The notes: generated by a model not told the origin, from the letters alone. A stretch of DNA of 64,000 bases from Crocinitomicaceae bacterium (GCA_023957475.1 JAMLHA010000003.1:62001-126000), one strand, 5' to 3'; positions 1 through 8,273 are shown, numbered from the stretch's first letter. Numbers and translations are program-made.

Positions 1-408
1 CTGTTAATTCGTTTTCCTACTTTATTTGTTTCTAATAATCCTAGTGAATCTCAATTTGAAAACCCTGTAGTTTGGTTTGTTATCAAGCAAAAAAACTGTA
101 TGGTAGGATTGGCTCAAAATGATGAAATAGCTATAAGTGAAGTACAAGATTTATCCCAATCATTGGGTAATACAAATATTGTATTAGAAGAATTCAAACC
201 TCAAATATATCCTAACCCTTTTAATGACTATATAGTTGTTGAAAGCAATATAGACGATGTGCTAATTATTAAAAATATTGAAGGACGAATTGTATTAAAA
301 CAAAATGTAAATAAAGGAAAACAACAAATAAACACATCTACGCTAAATAAAGGGATGTATTTTATTCAATTAGAAAAACAAAGTTTTACTGAAAAATTTA
401 CTAAATGA
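1..408 (+). CDS. C-terminal part of a T9SS-secreted protein (type A sorting domain), 5' end outside the window
   Basis: The reading frame is open from base 1, so the gene starts upstream of the window; the first ATG visible, at 100, need not be the start. About the last 75 residues match a type A T9SS C-terminal sorting domain: a YPNPF motif, an I-x-N-x-x-G-R-I-V core, an N-x-G-x-Y-F-I turn and a Lys-rich end. Known role of this domain: it directs the folded cargo through the type IX secretion system and is removed at the cell surface. The N-terminal cargo part is not in view, so its function is unknown. The stop codon overlaps the ATG of the next gene (ATGATG). Near-identical copies or fragments of this tail recur three more times within the next 4 kb. 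Confidence 0.8.
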   Translation: MLIRFPTLFVSNNPSESQFENPVVWFVIKQKNCMVGLAQNDEIAISEVQDLSQSLGNTNIVLEEFKPQIYPNPFNDYIVVESNIDDVLIIKNIEGRIVLKQNVNKGKQQINTSTLNKGMYFIQLEKQSFTEKFTK

Positions 409-1136
409 TGAAAAAATTAAAGTTCATATTAATTATGGTTATATCATTTAACTCTCAAGCGCAGGAGAATCATAGTTTGTATCTTGAAATAAGTCAAGGT
501 ATTTCACATAGTTTTTTTCAATTTGTTTCGTTAGAATCTAAATTAAATCTAGGATGGCAAATTAGTTCAAATAAAGGTGATTTTTCTTTATATAGTAAAT
601 TTGGTTATGTTGGCTATATTAATACTTTTATTAGTGATGTACAAGTACCATACAGAAAGAAACCGTTTGAATTAAATTATCCTACAATAGGTTTGGGTTT
701 TAATTATCGTTTTTTTAAAGAGAACAGAAAAATAGCCCCTTTTTTTGCGTTTGATTTTCAATCAGGAATAATAACCATGAAAAATAAAACTTCATCCATT
801 TTTATAGAAAGAGATAGTTATTATATTGCAAATAAATATGAGATAAATGAATTAAGTACTTATGATTATGATATATATTATTCCACTCCTTTTATAGGGT
901 CAACTACGTTTGGAATAAGTTGGAAAGGTTATATAAATCAATTTCAGATTAATTTTGCATTAGGATATAGTGCTACTTGCATAAGAGCTGGACATCAAAT
1001 TAATGAGAGTCATGTTCTTGAATCTAGAAAAGGGTATAAAGACTATTGGTATCATGGATTACTATTTAATATAGGGTTTAATTATTCGTTTCTCTTTAAT
1101 AAAACAAATAATAATCATAACGTAGAAAAAATATGA
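405..1136 (+). CDS. Hypothetical outer-membrane beta-barrel-like protein (intact copy of module gene A)
   Basis: A 243-residue protein with an N-terminal signal peptide (Met-Met-Lys-Lys, hydrophobic run, cleavage near Ser-Gln-Ala-Gln at about residue 20). The rest alternates aromatic and polar residues with Gly turns, as in small outer-membrane barrels, and ends with an aromatic-rich strand (FNIGFNYSF). I recognise no named family. It overlaps the T9SS tail gene upstream and the next gene downstream by 4 bases, so the three were probably co-transcribed. A heavily decayed second copy lies at 1956-2697. Confidence 0.6.
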   Translation: MMKKLKFILIMVISFNSQAQENHSLYLEISQGISHSFFQFVSLESKLNLGWQISSNKGDFSLYSKFGYVGYINTFISDVQVPYRKKPFELNYPTIGLGFNYRFFKENRKIAPFFAFDFQSGIITMKNKTSSIFIERDSYYIANKYEINELSTYDYDIYYSTPFIGSTTFGISWKGYINQFQINFALGYSATCIRAGHQINESHVLESRKGYKDYWYHGLLFNIGFNYSFLFNKTNNNHNVEKI

Positions 1137-1959
1137 ATAAAATAAAATTTACCATACTATTTTTTACTCTTTTGAATTATTCATTTGTGTTTAATCAAAT
1201 GCAAACAAAGGGTTATTTTGGTTTAAATCAAATTTTTCATCCAACTAAAGATTTTACAGAGTCAAATTTGGATTTAGGAATGTCTTTTCAATTTGATAAA
1301 TTCAGCATATCTCCATTTATTTTATACCAATTTGGAGGTAATTATAAAATAAATAATTATAAACCATATACTTTAAATTACAACCTAATAGGCGCAGGTT
1401 TAGGCGTTAAAATGCGAGGTACAGACAAAAAAGAAGAAGCATGTTTCAAATTAAATTGTTTTTCAAAGGTACCACCAACTATGGAGGTTTTAGTAAGACT
1501 TTAAATGATAAACTATCTCTGTTTACATCTCAGACTAGTAGTGATGAAAAAATAATCATTTTAGAAAATAGTTATGAAAATTTATTAGCATATCAACATT
1601 ACTTATTTTACTACTATGGTACTAACATAAATGCAAGTATTAATATAGCACATCATTTTAAGATTTTTAATGGATTTTATTTAAATATCAGTATAGGATA
1701 TTCTTATAGAGAAATTAAATATAAATATTTTAATAAAACTTTAAATTATTATGATTTATCTTATTTTTCTGATAATCGATATTTCTATAAAGGAGTTCAC
1801 TTGTTAGATCTAGGAATAGGGTTGAGTTATACTTTTGGTCGTAATCATCAAGTTGAAAAAGCAAAAAAACAGAATGAAATAAACACATCTACGCTTAATA
1901 AAGGGATGTATTTTATTCAATTAGAAAAACAAAGTTTCACTGTAAAATTTACTAAATGA
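1133..1959 (+). pseudogene. Frameshifted barrel-like gene (module gene B, copy 1) with a T9SS tail fragment fused to its 3' end
   Basis: The frame starting at 1133 encodes a signal peptide and the first half of a barrel-like protein, then shifts by one base near 1430-1480 and stops at 1504. The second half continues in another frame (open from about 1441) to 1959. The copy at 2698-3489 reads straight through this point (Asp-Lys-Lys, then a Val-Lys-Leu-Phe-Phe stretch and Gly-Gly-Phe-Ser), so the shift is a lesion or a sequence error. After the residues KAKKQNEIN the 3' end runs into about 24 residues identical in type to the T9SS tail at 335-408, whereas copy 2 stops there. The tail looks acquired by recombination. 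Function unknown. Confidence 0.7.
1877..1959 (+). repeat. T9SS sorting-tail fragment, copy ii
   Basis: Bases from about 1877 repeat the end of the sorting domain at 329-408, encoding the INTSTLNKGMYF segment to the terminal Lys, with only a few substitutions, and end in the same TGA overlapped by ATGATG. The fragment is in frame with the second half of the broken gene B. It shares the variant CGCTTAATAAA with the fragment at 4317-4425, whereas the copies at 1-408 and 3484-3525 have CGCTAAATAAA. Confidence 0.8.
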
Positions 1960-2697
1960 TGAAAAAATTAAGGCTCCGTATTATTACATAGTTATCATTT
2001 AAACTTTCACAACTTTGGATGAATCATAGTTTTGTCTTGAAATAACTCAGGTACTTCATATAATTTTTTCAATTTGTTCCGTTAAGATCAGTCCGATATC
2101 GGGATGGCAAATTAACAATATTAAGATAGAATAAGGTGATTTTTCATTTCTTATATTAAATTTGATTATGTTGAAACATATTAATACTTACACATTAATT
2201 GATCTCACTTTAAAGTACCAGCCGCAGAAAACCGTTTGGAATTAAATTATCCCTCTGTAATGGAGTTTGGTTTAGTATCAGTTTTAAAGCGAATGAAAAA
2301 ATATTACTGCGTTTTGATTTTCAATCCCTGAGATAATAATAATGAAAATAAAACTCCATCATTTTATAAAGGAGATAATTTATTATAATTACCAAATAAT
2401 CATGAGATAAATGAATTATTGCCATGATTATGAATGTCTGTAATTCCACTCTCCTTTTATTGGCTCAACTACGGTTTGGAATAAGTTGAAGTTAAAAATC
2501 AATTTTCAGATGTGACAAAATTTGCATTGGATATAATTGCTCTTGCTTAAGGCTGGACATCTGTAGAATTAATGAAAGTTATATTTTTGGATTTAGAAAG
2601 GTATAGGGATATTGGTATCATGGATGTTTCGCACCATCATCAGCTTTAATTATTCGTTTCTCTTTAACTAAATAATAATCATAACATTATCCAAATA
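1956..2697 (+). pseudogene. Decayed second copy of module gene A
   Basis: This stretch aligns along its whole length with 405-1136, starting at the same ATGATGAAAAAATTAA junction. It carries many substitutions and short insertions or deletions (for example TAG stops within the first 30 codons and a 7-base insertion near 2120), so no long frame survives. It is the first half of a tandem duplication of the A-B module. Decay here is much heavier than in the gene B part that follows. Confidence 0.8.
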
Positions 2698-3489
2698 ATA
2701 GATAAAATAAAATTTCACCAACACTATTATTTTTTATCTTTGAATTTAAATTCGTTTATTGACCCAATCATCTTATCAAATACAAACAAAGGGTTATTTT
2801 GGTTTAAATCAAATTTTTCATCCAACTAAAGATTTTACAGAGTCAAATTTGGATTTAGGATGTCTTTTCAATTTGATAAATTCAGCATATCTCCATTTAT
2901 TTTATATCAATTTGGAGGTAATTATAAAATAAATAATTATAAACCATATTCTTTAAATTACAATCTAATAGGCGCAGGTTTAGGCGTTAAAATGCGAGGT
3001 GCAGACAAAAAATATGTCCCGGAAGTTAAATTGTTTTTTTCAAAAGAATTTTTTCCAAGCTATGGAGGTTTTAGTAAAACTTTAAATGATAAACTATCTT
3101 TATTTACATCTCAGACTAGTAGCTATGAAAAAGTAATGTTAGGAGGAATGTTTTTATTATATAAACATTACTTGTTTTATTACTGTGGTGCGAACATAAA
3201 TACAGGCATTAATATAACGCATCATTTTAAAATTTTTAATGGGTTTTATTTGAATATCAGTATTGGATATTCTTATAGAGAAATTAAATATAAAGATATT
3301 TTTGAATTAGTGAATAATATATCAGAAAATAATTTTGGCGATAAATATACTAATTCATATATAGAGACAGAAAATAGATATTTCTATAAAGGAGTTCACT
3401 TGTTAGATCTAGGAATAGGGTTGAGTTATATTTTTGGTCGTAATCATCAAGTTGAAAAGGCAAAAAAACAGAATGAAATAAACAAATAA
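2698..3489 (+). pseudogene. Second copy of module gene B, 5' end broken, 3' part open
   Basis: Alignment to 1133-1880 shows the start codon replaced by ATA (2698-2700), several indels before 2790, and one missing A near 2858 that shifts the frame. From 2860 onward 209 codons are open and encode a barrel-like protein ending KKQNEINK. Between about 2790 and 3005 the two copies differ by only a handful of bases. The open part could still be translated from ATG 2860, but it would lack a signal peptide, so I treat it as a pseudogene. Confidence 0.7.
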
Positions 3490-3525
3490 ACACATCTACG
3501 CTAAATAAATGGATGGTATTTTAAG
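3484..3525 (+). repeat. T9SS sorting-tail fragment, copy iii (short)
   Basis: The bases AAATAAACACATCTACGC and those following match the tail of the first gene at about 325-362, then diverge. The fragment starts exactly at the stop codon of the broken gene B copy, which suggests a recombination junction at an ATAAACA microhomology. Confidence 0.7.
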
Positions 3526-3616
3526 GATTAATGAGTAATGAGTTTTTAATTATACATTTCCAATTAGTAAGAACACAAACAACAAAATAAAAAAATTAGT
3601 TTCTAAAAAATCGGAT

Positions 3617-4312
3617 ATGAAAAATAGCTTAATTATTATCATTTTAGGAGTTTATTCACTTTTAGGATGTAAGAAGAAAACAGAACACGTAATTGAGTTA
3701 AATCTTAAGATTAAAAATCACATGAATTTAACCGGAAATTATGGAATGTATGGGAAAAAAGTAATAGTGTACGAATACAATAAAAAAAAGCAATGGGAAA
3801 GAGAAATTACTTCGGGTTTAACCGATAATAAAGGAGAATTTAGTTATAGAATTCCTGCTCCTGCTCTTAGTAATAGTAATAATAAGAATATAATTTACAA
3901 ATTTAGTTGCGAAAGAGCTCAAATTAGTTTAGGCAATGGTTCTAGTAATCCACTCGGAATGTGGGGCGCAATAGAATTAAATAGACCAGCAAGTGATGAA
4001 TTAAAAAAAGATGAAGTAACCAATGTTTTGATAACGTATGCAGATCTTATTAGAATGGGAGTGGTGTTTGTAAATAGCAATTGTTTTGATCAAAATGATA
4101 GAATTCGTTATCGGTTTAAATACATGCACGTAAAAGAAGGATGGTCAAATTGGCAAACTCATTATGGGTGCGCACCATTTTCATTTGCAGAATTTACATA
4201 CAATGATTCTATTTTGTATGAATACGAAGTAGAACGAAATGGTGTAATAAATACCTTTCAAATGAAGAGATATACTTATGATTATATAATGCCTGATACG
4301 TTGTATTATTGA
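3617..4312 (+). CDS. Putative lipoprotein of unknown function
   Basis: A 231-residue protein with a type II signal peptide: Met-Lys, a run of Ile/Leu, and the lipobox Leu-Leu-Gly-Cys18 followed by Lys-Lys-Lys. Residues about 25-100 look like a beta-sandwich of the kind that follows lipoprotein anchors in Bacteroidota (an N-x-x-L-T-G segment, then a D-N-K-G-E-F-S-Y motif typical of carboxypeptidase-regulatory-like or transthyretin-like folds). No family is recognised with confidence. It stands alone, bracketed by two T9SS-tail fragments (3484-3525 and 4317-4425), which suggests it belongs to a shuffled cassette of surface-protein genes. Confidence 0.65.
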   Translation: MKNSLIIIILGVYSLLGCKKKTEHVIELNLKIKNHMNLTGNYGMYGKKVIVYEYNKKKQWEREITSGLTDNKGEFSYRIPAPALSNSNNKNIIYKFSCERAQISLGNGSSNPLGMWGAIELNRPASDELKKDEVTNVLITYADLIRMGVVFVNSNCFDQNDRIRYRFKYMHVKEGWSNWQTHYGCAPFSFAEFTYNDSILYEYEVERNGVINTFQMKRYTYDYIMPDTLYY

Positions 4313-4316
4313 ACAG

Positions 4317-4425
4317 ATGAAGTAATAATTATTAAAAATCTTGAAGGGCGAATTGTATTAAAACAAAATGTAAATAAAGGAAGCAACAAATAAACACATC
4401 TACGCTTAATAAAGGGAAGGTATTT
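4317..4425 (+). repeat. T9SS sorting-tail fragment, copy iv, decayed
   Basis: About 109 bases match the first gene's tail from about 255 to 363 (encoding the IIKN-x-EGRIVLKQNVNKG stretch), with deletions after AAAGGAA and in the MYF region that break the frame. It directly follows the lipoprotein stop codon. No start or continuous frame is present, so it is a relic, not a gene. Confidence 0.8.
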
Positions 4426-4506
4426 ACATCATAAAAACACAAAATTATGAAACCACAGAAACACATAAAGTTATTGTTCGTTAGTTTTTAATAAATTTGA
4501 GAAAAT

Positions 4507-4715
4507 TGATAGATTACAAAGGTCACGTCCCTACGGGACTAAAAAGCGTTTAATCATAGGAAATCGACATCAAGCACTGTAGGTGCGATAGCTTTGTAGC
4601 ACAATCAGTATCAATTTTCATCAAGCTCCATCGGAGCGACACCTTTGTAATAAAATTATCCATCAATTCTATCAAACATGGGAGATGCAATATCTTTGTA
4701 TAAACACTAATCAGA
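4507..4715. repeat. REP-like intergenic repeat cluster: one forward and three reverse units of about 50 bp
   Basis: A forward unit near 4515-4545 has the pattern TACAAAGGT..CGTCCCTACGGGACT. It is followed by three units of the opposite orientation spaced 50 bases apart, centred near 4587, 4637 and 4687 (GGTGCGATAGCTTTGTA, GGAGCGACACCTTTGTA, and a decayed GAGATGCAATATCTTTGTA). Each unit holds a small palindrome such as CCCTACGGG. Similar elements are common between genes in Bacteroidota genomes. The rest of 4431-4805 shows no gene. Confidence 0.6.
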
Positions 4716-4780
4716 GAAAGTAACGTAGAAGCCACTCCTCTTAAGTTGATTTATTTAATTCAATTATATCTTAAATTCCT

Positions 4781-4788
4781 TATCTTTG
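4781..4788 (+). promoter_or_regulatory. Bacteroidota -7 promoter box (TATCTTTG) before the ferredoxin gene
   Basis: TATCTTTG matches the TAnnTTTG consensus used by the Bacteroidota primary sigma factor and lies 17 bases before ATG 4806. No clear -33 TTTG is seen. It shows that upstream in-frame TTG 4746 cannot be the start. Confidence 0.55.
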
Positions 4789-4805
4789 CAAAAGTTTTTA
4801 TAGGT

Positions 4806-5126
4806 ATGCAAGACATTAAAGTAATCATAATTGACAGAGAAGGCGTTGAGCATGAATTAGCTGCTCCAACTGATATGAATATGAACATCATGGAGTTATG
4901 CAAATCGTATGATTTACCTGTTAAAGGTGAATGTGGTGGAATGGCTATGTGTGCTACTTGTCAATGTTATTTGGAATCTGACCATGAATTGGCAGAACAA
5001 TCGAATGATGAATTAGATATGTTGGATCAGGCTTTTTTCGTTAAGCCAAACAGCAGATTGGGTTGCCAAATTCCAATTACCGAAGAGATAGACGGTATTC
5101 GATTAAGATTAGCTCCAGATGCTTAA
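4806..5126 (+). CDS. 2Fe-2S ferredoxin (adrenodoxin/Isc type)
   Basis: A 106-residue electron carrier. The cluster ligands are visible as Cys43-x5-Cys49-x2-Cys52 with the fourth at Cys87 (RLGCQI), the spacing of adrenodoxin-type ferredoxins that act in iron-sulfur assembly or with cytochrome P450 and oxygenase partners. The frame is open back to a TTG at 4746, but the promoter box at 4781-4788 lies inside that extension, and the ATG at 4806 gives the family-like N-terminus (Met-Gln-Asp-Ile-Lys-Val). It stands alone, so the redox partner is not evident. Length is normal for the family. Confidence 0.9.
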   Translation: MQDIKVIIIDREGVEHELAAPTDMNMNIMELCKSYDLPVKGECGGMAMCATCQCYLESDHELAEQSNDELDMLDQAFFVKPNSRLGCQIPITEEIDGIRLRLAPDA

Positions 5127-5404
5127 TTTTCTAAGTGAATAGTCGCTAATATACCACTTGTGTTCTTTAAAAGGGATTTCTCCAAACAAGTTTGTAGAAA
5201 TGACTTCATTCTAGTGAGATTGTTATTGCGGTTTGTTCATTTCGACACGTGAAGAAAACTTTACTTTTACCATTTTTAAAGTTAAGAATGATAGGTTTGT
5301 GGATACTCAATTTTTTAATAAAATTTAGTTTACTACATGATAAAAATTAAAATTTGAGATAAAAGAAGTGTTTATTTCTTTATTGAATCAATTAATCGAT
5401 TGAT

Positions 5405-5485
5405 AATTTCGCACCTACGGCGTTCTGTTATGTGGGGAAACTATCAATTTTCTACAAAGATTTCGTCTCTACGAGACTAAAAAGG
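5405..5485 (+). repeat. REP-like repeat, two forward units
   Basis: TTCGCACCTACGGCGTT near 5408 and TTCGTCTCTACGAGACT near 5462 are about 54 bases apart. The second is preceded by TCTACAAAGA and followed by AAAAAGG. They belong to the same family as the units at 4507-4715 but face the other way from most of those. Confidence 0.55.
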
Positions 5486-5564
5486 AACCCCAAAACGATA
5501 GTTCATACAAGGAACCAAAAAGTGCGGTGGCCCGATGAAAATAGCGGGAAGCGGTGGCGAGAAT

Positions 5565-5649
5565 GTCTGTCGTGTAGTAAATTCATCGAAGGCGCTTGTC
5601 GTTTTCTTCTGCAAGAAGGACTACTTCGATAGAATTTCAAACGACAGAC
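5565..5649. repeat. Long imperfect inverted repeat (85-base stem-loop)
   Basis: The left arm 5565-5591 begins GTCTGTCG and ends ATCGAAG; the right arm 5624-5649 begins CTTCGAT and ends CGACAGAC. The arms pair along about 26 bases with one small internal loop. The 32-base loop contains a further short hairpin (CTTC-tgcaa-GAAG). This could be a MITE/REP-like element or a structured RNA. Confidence 0.6.
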
Positions 5650-5784
5650 AGTGCGGGAGGGCAGCATTATTTTCATCTTGATCTTTTGATTCTTTTGGAT
5701 CAAGCCAAAAGAATAATAATTAACATTCGTAGAGTTTATCTATATTGTTTGGAAAATGTCATATATTAAAAAAATTCAGTCTAA

Positions 5785-5822
5785 AAAAAGAGGATGCCCG
5801 AAAAATCGAACATCCTCTTTTT
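5785..5822 (-). terminator. Rho-independent terminator of the T9SS/VCBS pseudogene
   Basis: A perfect 12-bp stem (AAAAAGAGGATG with CATCCTCTTTTT) around a 14-base loop, followed on the minus strand by a T run. It lies 15 bases beyond the minus-strand stop codon at 5837. Confidence 0.75.
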
Positions 5823-5836
5823 CTATAATTTTTTAA

Positions 5837-6604
5837 TTAGAATTTTACAACTCGAATTGCTTGTTGTCCATCTACTCTTAAGATGTAAACACCATTTGGT
5901 TGTGATGATAAATTAATTGACGCATTTGAACCAGAGAAATGAGTTGTATAAACCAACTCTCCTACTGCATTGTATGCATGAATTGCGTCATAAGTACTCA
6001 TTGTTTGAAACGAATAATTGGAAGTATTATCTGTAAAAATACCTGTCCCATCATTGATGAACACCATCGTCAATTCATCATAATCATCATCCATGGCTAA
6101 TAAGAACATATCTAAATCGCCATCATTGTCGATATCCATAAAATCAAAAACGCCAAAACCATCAGTAGATAACAAAATACTTTCTGTTTGAATCAAATCT
6201 TCAAAAGTTCCATCACCGATACCTTTGTAGAATTTAATCTGATTATCAAAATTTAAATCCCCACCAGAAATGACAACATCTAAATGACCATCTCCATTGA
6301 TATCAGCAAATGTAACTAGACCTGCAGAAAGTTATAAAAAATTATTCCATGGAGCTATCGTAAAATCACCTTGTCCATCTCCAAGATACAATTTAACAAA
6401 TGGGCTCATGTTCTCATCATCTCCAGAAACAATTAAATCAACATTTCCATCCCCATCCCCATTCACATCTCCAAAATCTGATGAAGATCAATCCACACCA
6501 ACTAAATCTGCTGGAGTTGCTTCTGTATAAACAACTTGCCCAAAAGAGTGCTGTGCAAAAAATAAAGTTCCAATGAGAAGAGCATTAACAGTAATTTTTT
6601 TCAT
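5837..6604 (-). pseudogene. VCBS/FG-GAP repeat protein with T9SS tail, interrupted by two in-frame stops
   Basis: One reading frame runs from ATG 6604 to the stop at 5837 (255 codons) with a signal peptide (Met-Lys-Lys-Ile, cleavage near FGQ), Asp-rich DxNGDG and DIDNDGD loops typical of VCBS/FG-GAP calcium-binding beta-propeller repeats, and a type A T9SS sorting domain at the end (SQPNGVYILRV, final VVKF). The frame is broken by TGA at 6490-6488 (codon 39) and TAA at 6334-6332 (codon 91). No indel is needed to restore it. At 255 codons it is also short for this class, so it may have been an internally shortened gene already. Known role of the class: secreted surface or adhesin-like proteins. 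Confidence 0.8.
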
Positions 6605-6664
6605 ATTTTTCTAATTTTCAGGAAAATTACTAAGAATTAGAAACAAATAGAAAAATTAACGGAC

Positions 6665-7441
6665 TTAATCTAATAGTACATTTGGAATCCTACAAACAGG
6701 AATTGGATTTATTTTATGTTGATTGATTCTATTCAATCGTTTATATATACTTAATACCTTAGCTTCTCTTTCCGAAAGAGCTTGTTCATTTCCTTGAAAA
6801 GCCATTGCCCATTCCAACTCAGGATAAGTAGCACCAATTTGATCTTCGTCACTTCGCCCATCTTCAAACAACCCATCTGTTGGTTTTGCCTCGATAATGT
6901 CTGAAATAACATTAAGGTAACGAGCTAATTCGAATACTTGTGTTTTAGTAATATCTGCAATCGGTGAAATGTCCACTCCTCCATCGCCGTATTTTGTAAA
7001 AAAACCAATTCCAAAGTCTTCGATTTTATTTCCTGTTCCAACAACCAAACAATTATTCGCTTGACCAACAGCATACAAAGTCATCATGCGCAATCGTGAG
7101 CGTGAATTAGCCATTGCCAAATGATTTTTCGTTAAATCAAAGGGCATTTGACCTTCAAATTGTTCAAATGTAGCTGTCAAATCAATTTCAATAGCTGTTA
7201 CATTGTCAAATTCTGATTTTAACGCATCAATATGCTTCGATGCCCTACTGTATTCAGACTTTGTTTGACGTATAGGCATCGAAAGAAAAATGGTTTTCCG
7301 ACCAGTCAATGCACATAATTTGGAAACAACAGCAGAATCAATTCCACCTGAAATTCCGATAATAAAGCCCCCAACTCCGGTTGAATCTAAATAATCAGAT
7401 AACCATTGTTGAATATGCTCGGCAACTAAATTTACTTTCAA
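6665..7441 (-). CDS. nadE: NAD+ synthase (ammonia- or glutamine-dependent synthetase domain)
   Basis: A 258-residue protein that converts deamido-NAD+ to NAD+ with ATP, the last step of NAD synthesis. The ATP pyrophosphatase PP-loop is visible as SGGIDS at residues 31-36, followed by conserved NADS segments (a GTGNKIEDFGIGFFTKYGDGG stretch in the middle, then PTDGL and DEDQIG). There is no N-terminal nitrilase-type glutaminase domain, so it is the short form that would use free ammonia or a separate amidase. It lies 10 bases downstream of the barrel gene on the same strand. In flavobacteria nadE commonly sits beside gldB, which agrees with gldB at 8350. Confidence 0.93.
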   Translation of the reverse strand: MKVNLVAEHIQQWLSDYLDSTGVGGFIIGISGGIDSAVVSKLCALTGRKTIFLSMPIRQTKSEYSRASKHIDALKSEFDNVTAIEIDLTATFEQFEGQMPFDLTKNHLAMANSRSRLRMMTLYAVGQANNCLVVGTGNKIEDFGIGFFTKYGDGGVDISPIADITKTQVFELARYLNVISDIIEAKPTDGLFEDGRSDEDQIGATYPELEWAMAFQGNEQALSEREAKVLSIYKRLNRINQHKINPIPVCRIPNVLLD

Positions 7442-7451
7442 TTGGTATCCA

Positions 7452-8273
7452 TTAAAACAAAACAGAAACTTTCACTTCAAATTGCCCTTGAGTTGCTTTG
7501 TTTGAAACTCCTTTTCTTACAACAGTTGCATTGTCTGTTTCGTAGGTAAACATGTAGGAATTATTACGATTATAATACAAAGGTGTAATGCCGTAGTAAT
7601 AACCGATCTCAGCCAACAAGCACGTGTTTCCTGTAAAATTCCATTCTGCTCCACCAGCAATACCAACAGAACCTTTGTAGAACACCACTTCATTTTTAGC
7701 TTTCATATTTTTTTGTTCCACTTCTTCACCTAATTTAGATAAATCTTGTGTTTGAGCTGTCAATGAATATCCTTTGTCATCCGATTTTTGAGTTAGCAAG
7801 AAATTGTGTTTCATCCCAAATTTACCATAATAACGAACGTAACCGATGAAATTAGTTCGAAACAACAACATTGTAGGAATGGTAATATATGTAGCTTTTT
7901 GCTTTCTTTCTTTTAAAACAAAAACATCTTTTACTGAGGCTGGATCTTTGTCAAAATCATCTACACCTATAATTTTTGAATCGTTGTAATAATATAAAAT
8001 TGGACTTGGTCCAGATTTAAATTTTGTATTGGAAAATGCAAATTCTAATCCAGTTGAAAAACCAATATTATCCGTGAAACCAAAGTTCAAAGCCCCACCA
8101 ATAAACAAATCAGTCCCTACTCCATCTTTTTCGATTAATTTTGTGCCCATATTTTGAAAATTAATTCCAAATCCTGCTGTTAACCCTCCTTGAAATTTCT
8201 TTTCAGCCGCACTTTGTGCGTTTAAAACAGAACTAATTGACAAAATCATTAGTCCTAACACAATCTTTTTCAT
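7452..8273 (-). CDS. Outer-membrane beta-barrel protein (porin-like family)
   Basis: 273 residues with a clear signal peptide (MKKIVLGLMILSISS, cleavage after NAQ). The mature part has alternating-residue strands, e.g. a GGLTAGFGINFQNMG start, ITIPTMLLFRTNF, and a C-terminal strand ending KVSVLF with terminal Phe, the outer-membrane insertion signal. It resembles the generic Bacteroidota outer membrane protein beta-barrel domain (PF13568 type). The specific function is unknown. It lies just upstream of nadE on the same strand and is divergent from gldB. Confidence 0.75.
   Translation of the reverse strand: MKKIVLGLMILSISSVLNAQSAAEKKFQGGLTAGFGINFQNMGTKLIEKDGVGTDLFIGGALNFGFTDNIGFSTGLEFAFSNTKFKSGPSPILYYYNDSKIIGVDDFDKDPASVKDVFVLKERKQKATYITIPTMLLFRTNFIGYVRYYGKFGMKHNFLLTQKSDDKGYSLTAQTQDLSKLGEEVEQKNMKAKNEVVFYKGSVGIAGGAEWNFTGNTCLLAEIGYYYGITPLYYNRNNSYMFTYETDNATVVRKGVSNKATQGQFEVKVSVLF

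Larger units (their letters stand above)
5127..5836. other. Gene-free intergenic region with repeats, a long hairpin and a terminator
   Basis: No credible gene is present; the two overlapping frames near 5432-5703 have no family features and lie over an inverted repeat. It contains REP-like units at about 5405-5485, an 85-base stem-loop at 5565-5649, and a terminator at 5785-5822 belonging to the minus-strand gene to the right. The 5500-5670 part is visibly richer in G+C than its surroundings. Confidence 0.6.

Noticed and set aside
4507-4715. Regular 50-base spacing that might suggest a CRISPR array
   Set aside because: Only three units in one direction, each diverged, with similar rather than unique intervening bases, and no cas gene in view. 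REP-like repeats fit better.
5432-5703. Two overlapping frames of 66 codons on opposite strands as small genes
   Set aside because: They lie over the long inverted repeat, have no family features or good start context, and come from the G+C-richer composition.
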